From Toxorhynchites rutilus septentrionalis (Eukaryota > Arthropoda > Insecta > Diptera > Culicidae): a stretch of DNA of 64,000 nt. The position numbers and the translations under genes were made by a program. The stretch is taken from positions 31,937,380 to 32,001,379 of the forward strand of contig NC_073744.1 in assembly GCF_029784135.1 (NCBI RefSeq). Reading direction: 5' to 3'. Below the pieces are notes generated by a model. The model did not search any database. It was given only the letters and a program-made list of their open reading frames with translations, and was not told where the DNA came from. Numbering within the stretch: position 1 is the stretch's first letter; each line of letters opens with the position of its first letter. Positions 45,250-57,732 of the stretch are shown here, piece by piece.

Positions 45250-48200
45250 AAATAAATTAAACGACAGTCCAGCAAAGAGTCACCTCATCTTCCTTACCCA
45301 ATCTCGCTGCTTCAGGGACTCCGTTCTACTGCTTCCGCGAATCAACAACTTCACCGGTCGACTTCTGCTATCCCGAGAGGAAAAGTTTTAATTGCGACAC
45401 ATTTCCTCAATGATCTAGTTTAATTTCCCCGAGAAAGTGTCCTTTTTGGCTCAGCTGAGCAGAGCAGAAGCGGCACTTTCTTGTTCCGGAACGTATCGTT
45501 TTTCGCACCATTTTGCTCTTCAGTCACCGTGGAGGAGGGCGTATTTCCCGGGAAATAAGCCGGAGCAGCACAGTGTCCAAATATGCCACTTTACGAGCAA
45601 ACCCGAGACCGGTCCCCGGTGCGGACGACGCGTATGGTGAAGATAACGATATTTAAATACTGCCACGATTTACATACAAATTCGTTATAATGAGCGGCGA
45701 GGTGACTTTCCACAGCCACCGTCTTCAAGCATCATTGCACACGAGTGGATTTTGAGAGACAGCGAACGGGAGGGGTGTAACTAGAAGAGTTCTCCCAAGT
45801 CACGGTTCACAGTTTGAAGTTGCTGTTCTTCGATATTGGAGTGAAAATGTTCCTCAACAGCTTTCAGTATCCGATTTACAATTACCGAGCTGTTGAATCA
45901 AGGCAGAAGCACTCCCCCGGTCTATAAACTGACACTTTTGAATGTCATTATTTCAATGATTTGATATTTTTTCAACTGACATCGATTTGCGTATTTCTGC
46001 TGGTGTCAAAATGTAAATCCCACCAGCTTTCAACAATTGAATTTCCAACTGCATGCAAATTTGCCCCCACAAAAATAACTTCGAGCTCAACGCGGGAACA
46101 GGACAGGGGAGGAACTGATTGAAGCAAAACATTCTTCACCGACTTGGCTCGTTAGAACCAACAAACGGACTTCTTCGATTTGGTCGAACCGTAAAAGTCA
46201 TCCCCGCCTTCCCGCGAACGAACTGATGCAGCGGCCAGACAAAGTCTAATAAAAATAGTTCCGAGAACTTAATAAACTTTCACCGCCCTTCTTCACTCCA
46301 CTTTGTCGGAAGTTGGGGCGGAGTTGAGGGTGGTTCTCGTTCGGTACGGTACGGTACGGAAATAGTTTCCAATTCCATCATTCTGTGTCTCTTGAGAGAG
46401 TGAAAAAAAAAACCCGCAATGGAGATGGAAGACAATTTGCGCGTTGGGCAAAAAAAATGGAAAAAGAAAAGAAAAATCGTTGCATCTGAAGGGCTTCCAC
46501 GCAAACTATTCCCATCAATCAAGTTGGTCGTGGTTATGGTGACATCTTTCGCGTTCGGTGCACTCGGAGATGCATATTCCTCACACAGTTTCTGTCATAC
46601 GCGAGTAATTCGATATATTAATCAGCGCTGATTAAATAGTATTGCAACGTTTACAATGTATACATTTTTAGTTTTGTAGCTGAGGAGACGCAACCGTTCT
46701 CTATACTGACGCGAACATTCATTTGAGTCATCTGTTGTCAGTAGTAAGCAAAATGAGAAATCTTGTCCGGATATTGTCGCAATCAGTTTGAATTTTGTTC
46801 TGATGAAGGAACTATCAGCTGGTATAAGTTTACAGGGTGGCTGAATTGAAGTGTAACTGATTTAGAAGATTGTAATGTTTTATTTTTCAGTCAGTTATAT
46901 TTATAACGGATGTTACGTAATGTAAGTTAATAAGATGGCAAAACTTTTTTACATGTGCGTCAATTTAACAGCGCCTGCAAATTGTTCAGATTTTTTCGAA
47001 TTATTTAGGATTACGTATTCGTTTTCTTTATTATGCTTGTTTATCATTTCGGATATTTGTTATAAATGCAACGAAATAGAATAAATCACATTTTATTGGA
47101 TTAGTTCCGGTGGGCCCGAAAAGGATAAATCATTACTTCTTGGCTTTGTAAAAGCAGTTCTAGAAGCAGCGATTCTCTCTTAGCTTTGTGAGAACAATAC
47201 ACGAAGTTGTCATAAATCGCAATTTGTTTCTTCATGTCAATGCACGCATTGTACTGAGTATTCATTGCACTCCCAGTGGTGTTTTTCGCATTTGACACAC
47301 ACACACACTCGGTCCACCGTTATTCCACATTCCTTAACTACCCCAATCAGTGCTTGGAAATATCTCTTTCACATCAATCTTTTCAGCTGAATTTCCGACC
47401 ACATTCGATCATTATACCATTGCATTCGGGATACCGAAAATGAACCAACGCCAAAACTTACAATCACAGCCAGCCACTCACAGTTGATTCATCCAGTTTC
47501 GTTCATTCTCTTTTTCGTTCTGCTCTGCGTTCACGGAATGTAAGCAAAAGGAAATATCCCTAGTTTTTATATTCATACCAGTTCATTCACTATCAGCATC
47601 GGACAATGACGAAACGGAGAAATTCGTTGAGGAAGATAACGAAGTACAGAATGCTCATAATAGTGACAAGAAATTAAATTGTTCAAGCATGCAAGGTCTC
47701 CGTCTCAGTTAAAATGCTACCATTTTACATAGTGAATATGCAATCCCAATTCCACTTGTCAGAAATGCTTCAAAAGACTCCAATTCCGATGTTGAAAAAT
47801 ACCATCTTGACTCGAATTTCGAACATTTAATTTTTGACTCAAATTCCGAACACACGAACATAAATTGGTGGTGTCCAAGACAAGGTCGCAATGGTTATAT
47901 TTCGAGCTTTTTTTGCAAACAGATCAAACTGTGCAATAGAATTAGCGGATGAAATTGCCAACATTCAGCTTTGGCTGACGAAGTTTGCATTCGATACTCG
48001 GATCGATTCTGCAAAATGCTTCCTCGCCGTCCAAGCCTATGCAATCTTGAGCTGTGTGTGTGCGTGCAGATCTTGCTCTTTTGTTGGCATTTCCGCTTGC
48101 GCCACCGATTTGCGTTGCACTTTCGGAGTAAAGAAAATCACACACTTATCGGGATATTGAAAATGAACAGTCACAACATTCCTGACAATTCAATGGCAAT

Positions 48201-49115
48201 GAATAAATGTGAATGAATTTTCATGACTCGATCTTGACCCCTTCCCGTATTATTTAAAACGTCACTCATCAAGTGATTTCACTAGCCTGCTGAGCGTTCT
48301 AGCGCCCTATGTTATACAAGTACCCACGAGTGAGCCTCGATGTTGTACGGGAAAGAGTTAGAGGAAAGCTTAGATAGCACAGAATGAATATGAATGAACA
48401 CAGTTGTAAACTTCGAGTGACTGACAGCAGCATCGACAAGCAAAATAAACGTGTTACACTGATTAAAATATATTTTTAATATTACTTAACAAGCTCAATA
48501 TTCCCAAGCCCTGACCTCAATATATCTTTGACAACCTATAAAAACAACAAAAATAGCATTATTTTCAAGTATCAAGTTGTGTGAAAGAAAGACAATTCAT
48601 TCCCACTCGACGTTCGCCGGCAACGATGATGCTTCGATTACCACCAAACGGGAAGGAAAAATTTTCCTCAGAGGATATTCAATATTTATACGCTAGCGAC
48701 CGATTACTTACTGTGTAAGGTTGAAGTTTTCATTTTGTTTATCCCCTTTGTTGTTTCTATTCTTGCGGCTGCATAAGTTGCTCGTTATTGACAGCACGGT
48801 TTAGGAAGCACATAAATGGACAGAACAGATGCATGGGAAAATTGGAGTGCCTCCAATTTTCAACAAATTCAATCATTTCCAGACTATTGGATTGTAATGA
48901 ATAGCATATCAAACAAATCTTAGTGAATTTCCGATCCGATTGGTATGTCAAAATCCGATCGCAGCAAAAAGTTATTAACGTTAATTTTATTTCATAAAAA
49001 CGTGACCTGATGATGATTTTCGATCCGAATGAGAAAGCACAGCGATAAAATAACCGCGCTGGTAGTGGTTATGATCGATCGTCGTCTCTGGCCGTTTTAA
49101 TACAGACCCTGTGGT
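45250..49115. other. No gene recognised
   Basis: GC-richer to about 46580, then AT-rich. A GGTAC triplet-tandem (GGTACGGTACGGTACGG) is at about 46342. Related phrases GGGATACCGAAAATGAAC (about 47428) and GGGATATTGAAAATGAAC (about 48151) hint at a diverged repeat. No exon is supportable. Confidence 0.4.
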
Positions 49116-49116
49116 C

Positions 49117-49228
49117 TGTTCTTTGTGCAATTTCGATGGTTCAGGTCAATCATGGCTCTGGATTGCACTGTACACTTAGTAGTTGCTCTCCGTGATTGAC
49201 CTGAACCATCGAAATTGCACAAAGAACA
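49117..49228. repeat. Perfect 36-bp inverted repeat with 40-base loop
   Basis: 49117-49152 (starts TGTTCTTTGTGCAATTTCGA) is the exact reverse complement of 49193-49228. The 40-base spacer carries no obvious motif. An RNA copy would form a long uninterrupted hairpin. Confidence 0.9.
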
Positions 49229-49602
49229 CACCGAATGGTGCTTGGGAGTAGCAATCCATTCTCATTGTGCAAACTCCGGTGATTCGAGCTTTAAATATAC
49301 ACCAATAGTCACCAGAGGAAGGGAAGGAAAGTTAGTAAGATATTCGCGGCCAGAAGGGTCGCCTCTATAGCGTGAATCCCTTGCAATTATCACGAAAGAG
49401 ATAGTTGTTAGTGGGAAGGGCTAAGAATCAGAAGTCACTGCGGTAAGTGATGTGATTTTGTAAACTTCGAAAAATATTCTGTGAAGACGACGTCGAATAT
49501 CCATTAGAAACAACGTCACCGGGAAACACCTCTACAATGAACGCAATGTACCTACAGGAGGATTCCCCGCCACGTACTTTCTGATTCTTAATATATTTAT
49601 AT
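49229..49602. other. No gene recognised
   Basis: Short spacer between the hairpin and an R1 repeat; nothing seen. Confidence 0.4.
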
Positions 49603-49604
49603 TT

Positions 49605-49928
49605 TACTAGCTGACCCGGCAAACTTCGTCCCGCCCAAAATTTGTTTTTTGTTTTCAATCCCTTCGAACATTCACGTTTTCTTACTATACGAGCGAGTTC
49701 ATGGGTCCAATCGCAGAACTGTTCATTTAGCTTTCACTATAAAATTCCTAATACTTCTATGAAAACTCATCATTTATTGGGGTATCAAACCACCATAGAA
49801 GCATTTATTGCACCCTCAAACCTCCACACGGCAAATTGTGTTTCATTTGCTTGACAAATTCTCGAGAAATTTAGAAATTTGTGTTTCATTTGTATAGCGG
49901 CCCCCTCTTAGAGAGAGGGGAGGGGTTG
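49605..49928 (+). repeat. Dispersed repeat R1, copy C
   Basis: Starts ACTAGCTGACCCGGCAAACT and ends in CGGCCCCCTCTTAGAGAGAG, where the mariner relic begins. The segment 49785-49885 aligns with 3650-3745. Confidence 0.7.
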
Positions 49929-49929
49929 G

Positions 49930-51220
<1,291 letters not shown>

Positions 51221-51523
51221 TATTATATATACTCGTGACAGTCTCCTCGCAACAGTTTCACACGACTGCTGACTCGGGTTTTGAAGCTGTCACAGTGACC
51301 GAACCATCGAAATAGTAGGCACGAATGAAAAATGGAAAATGAATATTCCCTCCCTCCGGCTCATAACGTTTGGATCCGACAAATTAAAATGAGAAGAGCT
51401 TTGCGTTTGGTTATATCTTTTATTATTTATTTATAGAGATAACACCGAATACAATAATGTTATTAAGTTATAATAGTAATCCTAAAGTTAACACTAGATT
51501 TCCTCATATTCAAAGCGACAGGC

Positions 51524-51722
51524 CTAATAAGGAGCATAGGAATTCGTTCTGCCTTGGAACCCACGAAGTGGCCTTCGCACTACCGGATGCATTCCGTGAC
51601 CGTGTGGCTTTGAAACCCACGGTGCGCATCCCCGCGCTCCACGAGGGATTCGATTGGTAGTACACATTCCCGGTTGATTGGTACGCTTGGGATTTACTTT
51701 TATTTGCCTTCCACGGAAACAC
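51524..51722 (-). pseudogene. Pabp2-like: Pabp2-like copy 3, 3' fragment
   Basis: The last 64 or so codons of the Pabp2-like gene ([17 protein letters not shown] to GRTNSYAPY) with the 3' untranslated region. Upstream it is joined directly to sequence that in the right arm lies near 52926, by loss of the promoter, N-terminus and most of the RNA-recognition motif. It carries private changes (APWVSKPHGHG for [11 protein letters not shown]). No promoter of its own is visible. Confidence 0.88.
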
Positions 51723-51809
51723 ATGTTCATGACCGCTCCGCTTCCTAGAGGTAGCTTTTTCCAATTTTCCCAACGTTCTTGACAACCTAACAAACCTGTA
51801 TAATTGTTA

Positions 51810-52190
51810 CGAGGGTCATTTGAAAAGTTCGTGCAAGAATAGAAACTACTTAATTATTTCGGGTAAACCCTTTTTATTTTGCAATATAGTCTCCTTTTAG
51901 GCATTCACTCTCCGTCCAACACTGTTCTAGTTTGTTGATTCTTTCCGAACAATAGGGTCTCTTAAAGTCTCTTAAAGTCAAGTCTTAAAAATACCTATTC
52001 GTTCCTGCAATCCCCTCCTCGTTTGAATGAAATCTTCTCCACTCCAGCCATTTCTTCAAATTGAGGAACAGATAGTAATCCGAAGAAGCCTAATCTGGAG
52101 AATAGTGGGAATGTTGACACGTGAGCTGGAGCGATGTCGTGATGGGAAATTAACTTGATTCCCCGGTCTTACTGGAGATCGAGATAAAGA
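51810..52190 (-). pseudogene. Mariner C-terminal relic in the left arm
   Basis: Minus strand reads SHHDIAPAHVST (second catalytic Asp region), then a shortened stretch, then HSHYSPD and TSDYYLFLNLKKWL with RRFHSNEEG. The terminus ACGAGGGTCATTTGAAAAGT lies at 51809-51828. Most of the gene between the second and third Asp is deleted. The same piece is mirrored at 52436-52845. Confidence 0.75.
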
Positions 52191-52435
52191 AAAGCTCCAA
52201 TAATTTGATTTTAAATTTTGCCTCAAAAGAATCAACCTTATCCTTGTTTCGTTCGAATCAGGAACTTCGAAAGTTTTGTCTGTTCGTATACCTGTTTTTG
52301 TTCGACGTATGAAAAAAAATCGTTTATCTAAATTATTTCACACCCTTGCACTGCTTTATGTTTTTAATTATTCAGATGAGTTGAAGTGCATCTGATTACA
52401 TCAACATTCTTATGTTCAAAAAAGTCTCCTTCAGA
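52191..52435. other. Spacer of the giant inverted repeat
   Basis: About 245 bp of AT-rich sequence without a match on either side. It may be the remaining N-terminal part of the mariner, but no motif is readable. Confidence 0.6.
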
Positions 52436-52539
52436 CCTTTATCCCGATCTCCAGTAAGACCGGGGAATCAAGTTAATTTCCCATCACGACATCGCTGTCA
52501 ACACTTATGGTCGCATAATTAATGGAAATAGAGTTTTAA

Positions 52540-52845
52540 CATTCCCACTATTCTCCAGACTAGGCTACTTCGGATTACTATCTGTTCCTCAATTTGAAGA
52601 AATGGCTGGAGTGGAGAAGATTTCATTCAAACGAGGAGGGGATTGCAGGAACGAATAGGTATTTTTAAGACTTGACTTTAAGAGACTTTAAGAGACCCTA
52701 TTGTTCGGAAAGAATCAACAAACTAGAACAGTGTTGGACGGAGAGTGAATGCCTAAAAGGAGACTATATATAAAAAGGGTTTACCCGAAATAATTAAGTA
52801 GTTTCTATTCTTGCACGAACTTTTCAAATGACCCTCGTAACAATT
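52540..52845 (+). pseudogene. Mariner C-terminal relic in the right arm
   Basis: Plus strand reads HSHYSPD, a stop where Leu is expected, ATSDYYLFLNLKKWLEWRRF and SNEEG, then degenerates to a terminus complementary to ACGAGGGTCATTTGAAAAGT near 52822-52841. The second-Asp block present in the left arm is replaced here by unrelated sequence (about 52496-52535). Confidence 0.75.
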
Positions 52846-53013
52846 ATACAGGTTTGTTAGGTTGTCAAGAACGTTGGGAAAATTGGAAAAAGCTACCTCT
52901 AGGAAGCGGAGCGGTCATGAACATGAGAATACACTGCATACATGAGTTTCGGTAGATTTTAGTCAGGTAGAAATGGCAAAATTCTATTACGTGAGCGTCT
53001 ACCTGTGATCGAC

Positions 53014-53048
53014 TATATAAGCTCTGCTGGCTACGTCAAACATTCAGT
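53014..53048 (+). promoter_or_regulatory. TATA box plus TCAGT initiator for Pabp2-like copy 2
   Basis: TATATAA at 53014-53020 and TCAGT at 53044-53048, with 32 bases from TATA to the initiator A, as at copy 1. The predicted leader is about 79 bases to the ATG at 53125. Confidence 0.78.
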
Positions 53049-53124
53049 TCACGGTTGAAACCAAACAAAGCAGTAGTGACGCTACCGTTGTATAGATTTT
53101 TTGAAATTTTTGGATTTTACAAAA

Positions 53125-53748
53125 ATGGCTGACAAAGTTCTTGAAATCGATCCAAAACTGGAAAACGACGAAACAAAGTCGAAGGAAATGAAAAATACTG
53201 AAACAAAGGAAATCGACGCAATCACAGCGCATTCCAAGGAAATTGAGGAAGAGACCAAAAAGTTGGAACAGTTGCAGTCTCATATAAACAAACTGATGGG
53301 ATTCACTTCAGAGCTAAAACCTATCCGGACGGCCGCGGAGAAGTCGGAAATTGATGCTCGTTCCGTCTACGTTGGGAATGTCGATTACGGCGCGTCGGCT
53401 GAGGAACTAGCCGCCCACTTTCGTGAATGTGGAGCCATTAATCGTGTGACGATTATGCGCAACAAGGTCACTGGGCGTCCGAAGGGATTTGCTTACATCG
53501 AGTTCGGTGCCAAGGAATCCGTCAAGGCTTCGCTCGCGTTGAACGATGGGTGTTTCCGTGGAAGGCAAATAAAAGTAAATCCCAAGCGTACCAATCAACC
53601 GGGAATGTGTACTACCAATCGAATCCCTCGTGGAGCGCTGGGAAGCGCACCGTGGGGTTCAAAACCATACGGTCACGGAATGCATCCGGTAGTGCGAAGG
53701 CCACTTCGTGGGTTCCAAGGCAGAACGAATTCCTATGCTCCTTACTAG
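53125..53748 (+). CDS. Pabp2-like: PABPN1/Pabp2-like nuclear poly(A)-binding protein, copy 2
   Basis: An intact, intronless 207-residue protein starting [15 protein letters not shown] 53125 follows an in-frame TTG that I do not take as the start. Domains: acidic/charged N-terminus; coiled coil [23 protein letters not shown]-recognition motif with VYVGNV (RNP2) and KGFAYIEF (RNP1); basic tail ending GRTNSYAPY. Function by family: binds poly(A) in the nucleus and controls tail length. It differs from copy 1 at about 15 positions, mostly in the first 40 residues. One change is [10 protein letters not shown] against [24 protein letters not shown] motifs about 95 bases after the stop could serve as poly(A) signals. 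It lies inside the right arm of a giant inverted repeat, head-to-head with truncated copy 3. Confidence 0.9.
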   Translation: MADKVLEIDPKLENDETKSKEMKNTETKEIDAITAHSKEIEEETKKLEQLQSHINKLMGFTSELKPIRTAAEKSEIDARSVYVGNVDYGASAEELAAHFRECGAINRVTIMRNKVTGRPKGFAYIEFGAKESVKASLALNDGCFRGRQIKVNPKRTNQPGMCTTNRIPRGALGSAPWGSKPYGHGMHPVVRRPLRGFQGRTNSYAPY

Positions 53749-54039
53749 GCCTGTCGCTTTGAATATGAGGAAATCTAGTGTTAACTTTAGGATTACTATT
53801 ATAACTTAATAACATTATTGTATTCGGTGTTATCTCTATAAATAAGTAATAAAAGATAGAACCAAACGCAAAGCTCTTCTCATTTTAATTTGTCGGATCC
53901 AAACGTTAGGAGCCGGAGGGAGTATTCATTTTCCATTTTCCATTCGTGCCTACTATTTCGATGGTTCGGTCACTGTGACAGCTTCAAAACCCGAGTTAGA
54001 CGTCGTGTGAAACTGTTGCGAGGAGACTGTCACGAGCAG

Positions 54040-56050
54040 GCAGTGATCGTACACGCATGCCCTCAATTTCTTGTCGGTTGAGCGAATTGCCATTTGAACA
54101 GAAATTGTTAAAGAATTCGAACAATAGCACAAGTTTAAAAAGGGGGCATTTTATTTCGCCAATCAGTCGCTTCGTGAATTCTTCAAAGGTACAATTAATT
54201 GATACAAGGTATTTGTACGAACAAGTTTTCTAACTCAAATCGTGTCTTTCATAGCGAACAGTTGCTGGCTTATGGGTTCGAATCCGTTGGAATTTCAAAG
54301 TTACTCTATGATTGGTTAGACTGCTAGCAGAAGATTCCCTAATCATTTGGGAAGCAGTGTTAGGCTGGAGCAAAGTATATGTCTTTCCGGATTCCAAAAC
54401 AATTTGTTTTCGAACATTCCATCATTAACTTGCTGAGTTCATCAACCGAATATAGCGGTAATATTAATGACATGGCATGCACCTGTTCACACAATCCAAG
54501 CGATGGACTACAATCCTCACTAATAAAATTCTATCTAAGCCGACGTGAGAAAACGTCTGTAATTTTGCGGAACGCTGATTCCCCCCTGAACACAACAACC
54601 CTATCGCAGCCAAATCTGGCGATAAGCTGTAAAACAGCAGCTATTAATCCAGATTTCACGACCGATAATGACGCTCTTGACGAGAATGAGGAGCACAATC
54701 AAATCGCCTTTTACAACCGGCCGCAGTCTGAAAAGGCTAATCCCTATCCCAGTGAATCCCTCGGACAAACAGTCGACTTTTCGCGTTTTCTTGTAAGGAG
54801 ATGCTCACTGGTTGTACAACACATCCCCGCCTCGACGCGATGGCTCCTGCGGGACTAACCAATCCTAATTCAATGTTGCCATTTCCGAGGAAAAAACGAC
54901 AGCAGCAGCAACCGAGCAAGCAGGTCAAAACCATCAATCATAATCATCATTATCTGGCGGAAAACAGCTCTTTTCCCGGAGGGCACGAAAACTCGCGCAG
55001 ATATAGTGGCTTTGTTATTTGTTGTTGCCTTAACCGGACCTGATCATCATTTGTTCAAATTCACCGCTAATGATGTCACTCTTCCGGGCTTTCAGGGCAA
55101 GGTCAAAGATAACGGCGGACAAAGGAAAAGCGTGATTAAGCCAATCAACAGATTGCTCTTGAAGCGGCGATTTTCCTTTTTTTTCTCAGTTCGCGAAAAC
55201 AAAAACGAGGGTTACTTGAGAAACAAACAAGTTCGCAAATCCGTTTTTCTTTCACTCTCGGCCCAAGGTCAGCGAGGCGAAATGCATTCACTCAGGGAAT
55301 AACAGGACCCTGGGGATCTCGGGGGTTGGGAGATAATTCCAACAATTGCTTCCATTTTCTCGATTGCTGCGGACTGCCCGGGATATTCGCGGGGATGTCT
55401 ATCGATCCCCGGGTACGGGGTGTGAAAAATACCAGCAGGAGATAATTAAATTGCAGCGTAACGTTTCGAAGGATGTTGTGGCTGTTGTTGCTTCTTTTTT
55501 TATCTTAAAGCTTTAATTAAAGATGCTTGTTGAAGCTAGATGCAGTAGGAGTAGATTCCACGCAGCGTTGCCTTACCGTTTCTGCAACACTTGGTTTGCG
55601 CTTCAAGCGTTTGCTTCAGGATTTAATTTGGCACAGATAAATAACGATTACCAAACATCGATGGTGTCTCGGCAGAGCAGTCTGAATCCAGTTATGGTCT
55701 ACATTTATTATTTGATCATACAAATGGTCGGCAATGAAAGTTAAAGAAACAAGTACGAAGTTAAACTCAAAAGCTGTAGTTGCTCTTGTTCTTGGAAGTT
55801 GAAAATGATTTTAACCTTATTTCACATATAAAGATAAACATGAAGATAGTTAGTCATATTTAAAATAAAATCAAGCGAACGCAATGTATATTTCTCTATA
55901 CCAGCTTCAATATCGTTTAGTGTAAAAAATAGGTTTCTAAATTTTCTATTTATATACAGCCATCTCCTGTCAAACCGAGATAGTGATTCTAAGATTTTCG
56001 TAAAAAGTGGTATTTTTGTCCTTTATCGCATGTATTTTTCTTATTTTTTT
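54040..56050. other. Mostly unassigned; one 159-codon frame
   Basis: GC content rises at 54790-55420. No known exon was recognised apart from the open frame described separately. Confidence 0.4.
54379..54858 (+). CDS. Unrecognised 159-codon open frame
   Basis: Starts MSFRIPKQFVFEHSIINLL and is rich in Asn, Ser and Asp (for example TTDNDALDENEEHNQIAF). No domain, signal peptide or membrane segment is seen. GTAAGG at 54793 could be a splice donor, in which case the coding part would end there. The length without stops is notable for this sequence, but I cannot name a family and no upstream exon is evident. Confidence 0.3.
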   Translation: MSFRIPKQFVFEHSIINLLSSSTEYSGNINDMACTCSHNPSDGLQSSLIKFYLSRREKTSVILRNADSPLNTTTLSQPNLAISCKTAAINPDFTTDNDALDENEEHNQIAFYNRPQSEKANPYPSESLGQTVDFSRFLVRRCSLVVQHIPASTRWLLRD

Positions 56051-56059
56051 GTTAGGGTA

Positions 56060-56350
56060 ACCATTTCCATTTTAGGGTGGTCTGAAAAATTCATTTTTCG
56101 CATTTTTGCCAAAAATGACTGTTTCCAAAAATTCATAACGTTCGAACCACTGGACCAATTCAGATGTTCGACATATTAAATTAAAGCCAATTAGCTGGTC
56201 TTACTACAGTTGTGGAAAATTTGAATGATGTTTTCGTTATTATTGATTGTATTTGTAGTTATTGATTACATTTGGTTTTTTTATAGTTTAAACGGTCTCG
56301 GGATCGAGAGCGCAAAATTTTTCAATACTTTTCCTTGAGAGCATAATAGT
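56060..56350 (+). repeat. Dispersed repeat R6, copy A
   Basis: Reverse complement of about 60285-60550: shared GACCAATTCAGATG, TCGACAT and GGTCTCGG near the distal end. No coding. Confidence 0.6.
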
Positions 56351-56365
56351 ATAAAAAACAGGAAG

Positions 56366-56440
56366 TGGGTTATATCTATGGTATAACCGCAAGGGTGACG
56401 TAGGACTATCGTTGATTTAGGGATCATTTGTTTGAAGTTG
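56366..56440 (+). repeat. Dispersed repeat R7, third copy
   Basis: GTGGGTTATATCTATGGTAT then AACCGCAAGG and GACGTAGGACTATCGTTGAT match the pair at 19.0-19.5 kb. Confidence 0.65.
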
Positions 56441-56539
56441 AATCTAAATCCATCCTGAATGAATGAATAAATAAATATTTGGGTGGCTTCAAAAACGAGA
56501 GCATTACGTTGGAGGCTCAAGGTTATATGCATCCAATAT

Positions 56540-57595
56540 TGGATACAAAAAAACCTTGTTCTGAAGAATAATCTTCAGAAGCTTTCCTGTTAACTGCACT
56601 TGATTGACAAATCACAAAACCAAATGTATGTGGTCGCAGTATTATATGGATAGAAAAAATTAAAATAAACTCGCTTGAATGTAATTTTCAATTCCAAGGG
56701 GAACTGGCAGATTATTTTTCAGCAACGATCATTTTTTTTCAGGTTTCTTCTCGATAGCCAGCAAACGAAAAGAGTTGCGCGCGTGTATGTGTGTGTTTGT
56801 GTGGCGGCTGCTTCAATGTCTTCCCGAGGAACCGTATTTCGATGCTCTCTTGGTCACCTTCTCTTCTCCTTCTGATCGATCGGCTTTTCTGCGCTCCCTC
56901 ACAGTTAAAACAAACTGATTGCATTTCAGGTCAGGTCAGGCCAGGTAATGAATCCCTCGATCCCTCGCCGTTCAGCTCGTTCAGTAAAACGATGTTGTCT
57001 TGTCGATGTCCTCAGGCGTCGTGCACAAATTACGTAACGCTAAAAATCCGGATCTTTAACCCCCTCCCCCCCTTACGTAACGGAATTTCCTATCTCTAAT
57101 AAACAGAAAGTAACGCAACATCTACCCCCTCCCCCCTTATCGCGTTACGTAATTTGTGCACGACGCCTCACGAAAAATGAATGGGTTTCACCACCAGAAT
57201 ATCATTTAAGTATGCTTTTCGTGCGTGATTGAATCGAGAGAAGGTGTGGTTTACGATGGCAATTTGAAGGCAAACTAGAGGAGAATGAACTCTCTGAGTA
57301 TGAAAATTTCGGCGACTGAGCAATAATCGATTGAAAATTCAATAATTTTCGCGATACGAAAGATTTTCCGTTGCGCGCGCATACAATATTGGATACGAAA
57401 ATATCCTACTGATAAGAAAGAATAATCTTCTGAAGCTTTCCAGCTAATTACACTTGATTGAAAAATTACGAAATCAAATGTATTTGGTCGCTGTGTTATA
57501 TGGTTAGAAAACATTAAAATAAACTCTTTCGCATGAATGTATTTTTCAATTCCCAGGGGAACTGGCGATTATTTTTCAGCAACGATTAGATATTT
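56540..57595 (+). repeat. Dispersed repeat R5, copies A and B
   Basis: Two copies, 56540-56735 and 57388-57590, share ATTGGATAC, AATAATCTTC, GAAGCTTTCC, CTTGATTGA, CAAATGTAT, GGTCGC and GGGGAACTGG then GATTATTTTTCAGCAACGA. Further copies lie at 59285-59360 and 59405-59620. Confidence 0.75.
57015..57167. mobile_element. 153-bp MITE with TCA target duplication
   Basis: Terminal inverted repeats of 26 bp: GGCGTCGTGCACAAATTACG then TAACGC, and its exact complement at the right end. TCA lies on both sides (57012-57014 and 57168-57170). The centre carries two CCCCCTCCCCCC runs. A fragment of the same family is at 34565-34604. Confidence 0.9.
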
Positions 57596-57732
57596 TCGGA
57601 ATTTTATCGATGCTGTATGGCATCCAAACGAAAATTCTCGTTTCAGTTTGGCCTGCAAAAAACTTTTCTGCACTCTAATCCATCAAATTTGGAGCCCTGA
57701 AAAGGGCCGTTGATTATATGCTAAGTTAATAT

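Larger units (their letters stand above)
51232..52190. repeat. Left arm of a giant inverted repeat
   Basis: Reverse complement of 52436-54036, with a 245-base spacer. It contains the Pabp2-like 3' end (minus) and a mariner C-terminal relic (minus, about 51810-52190). Relative to the right arm it lacks about 624 bp (promoter and 5' two-thirds of the Pabp2-like gene) and differs by a small replacement around the mariner second-Asp region. Sequence identity is high throughout. Confidence 0.9.
52436..54036. repeat. Right arm of a giant inverted repeat
   Basis: Longer arm of the pair, including a complete Pabp2-like unit. Its outer end (AAACTGTTGCGAGGAGACTG then TCACGAG) matches the left arm start at 51232. 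Confidence 0.9.
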
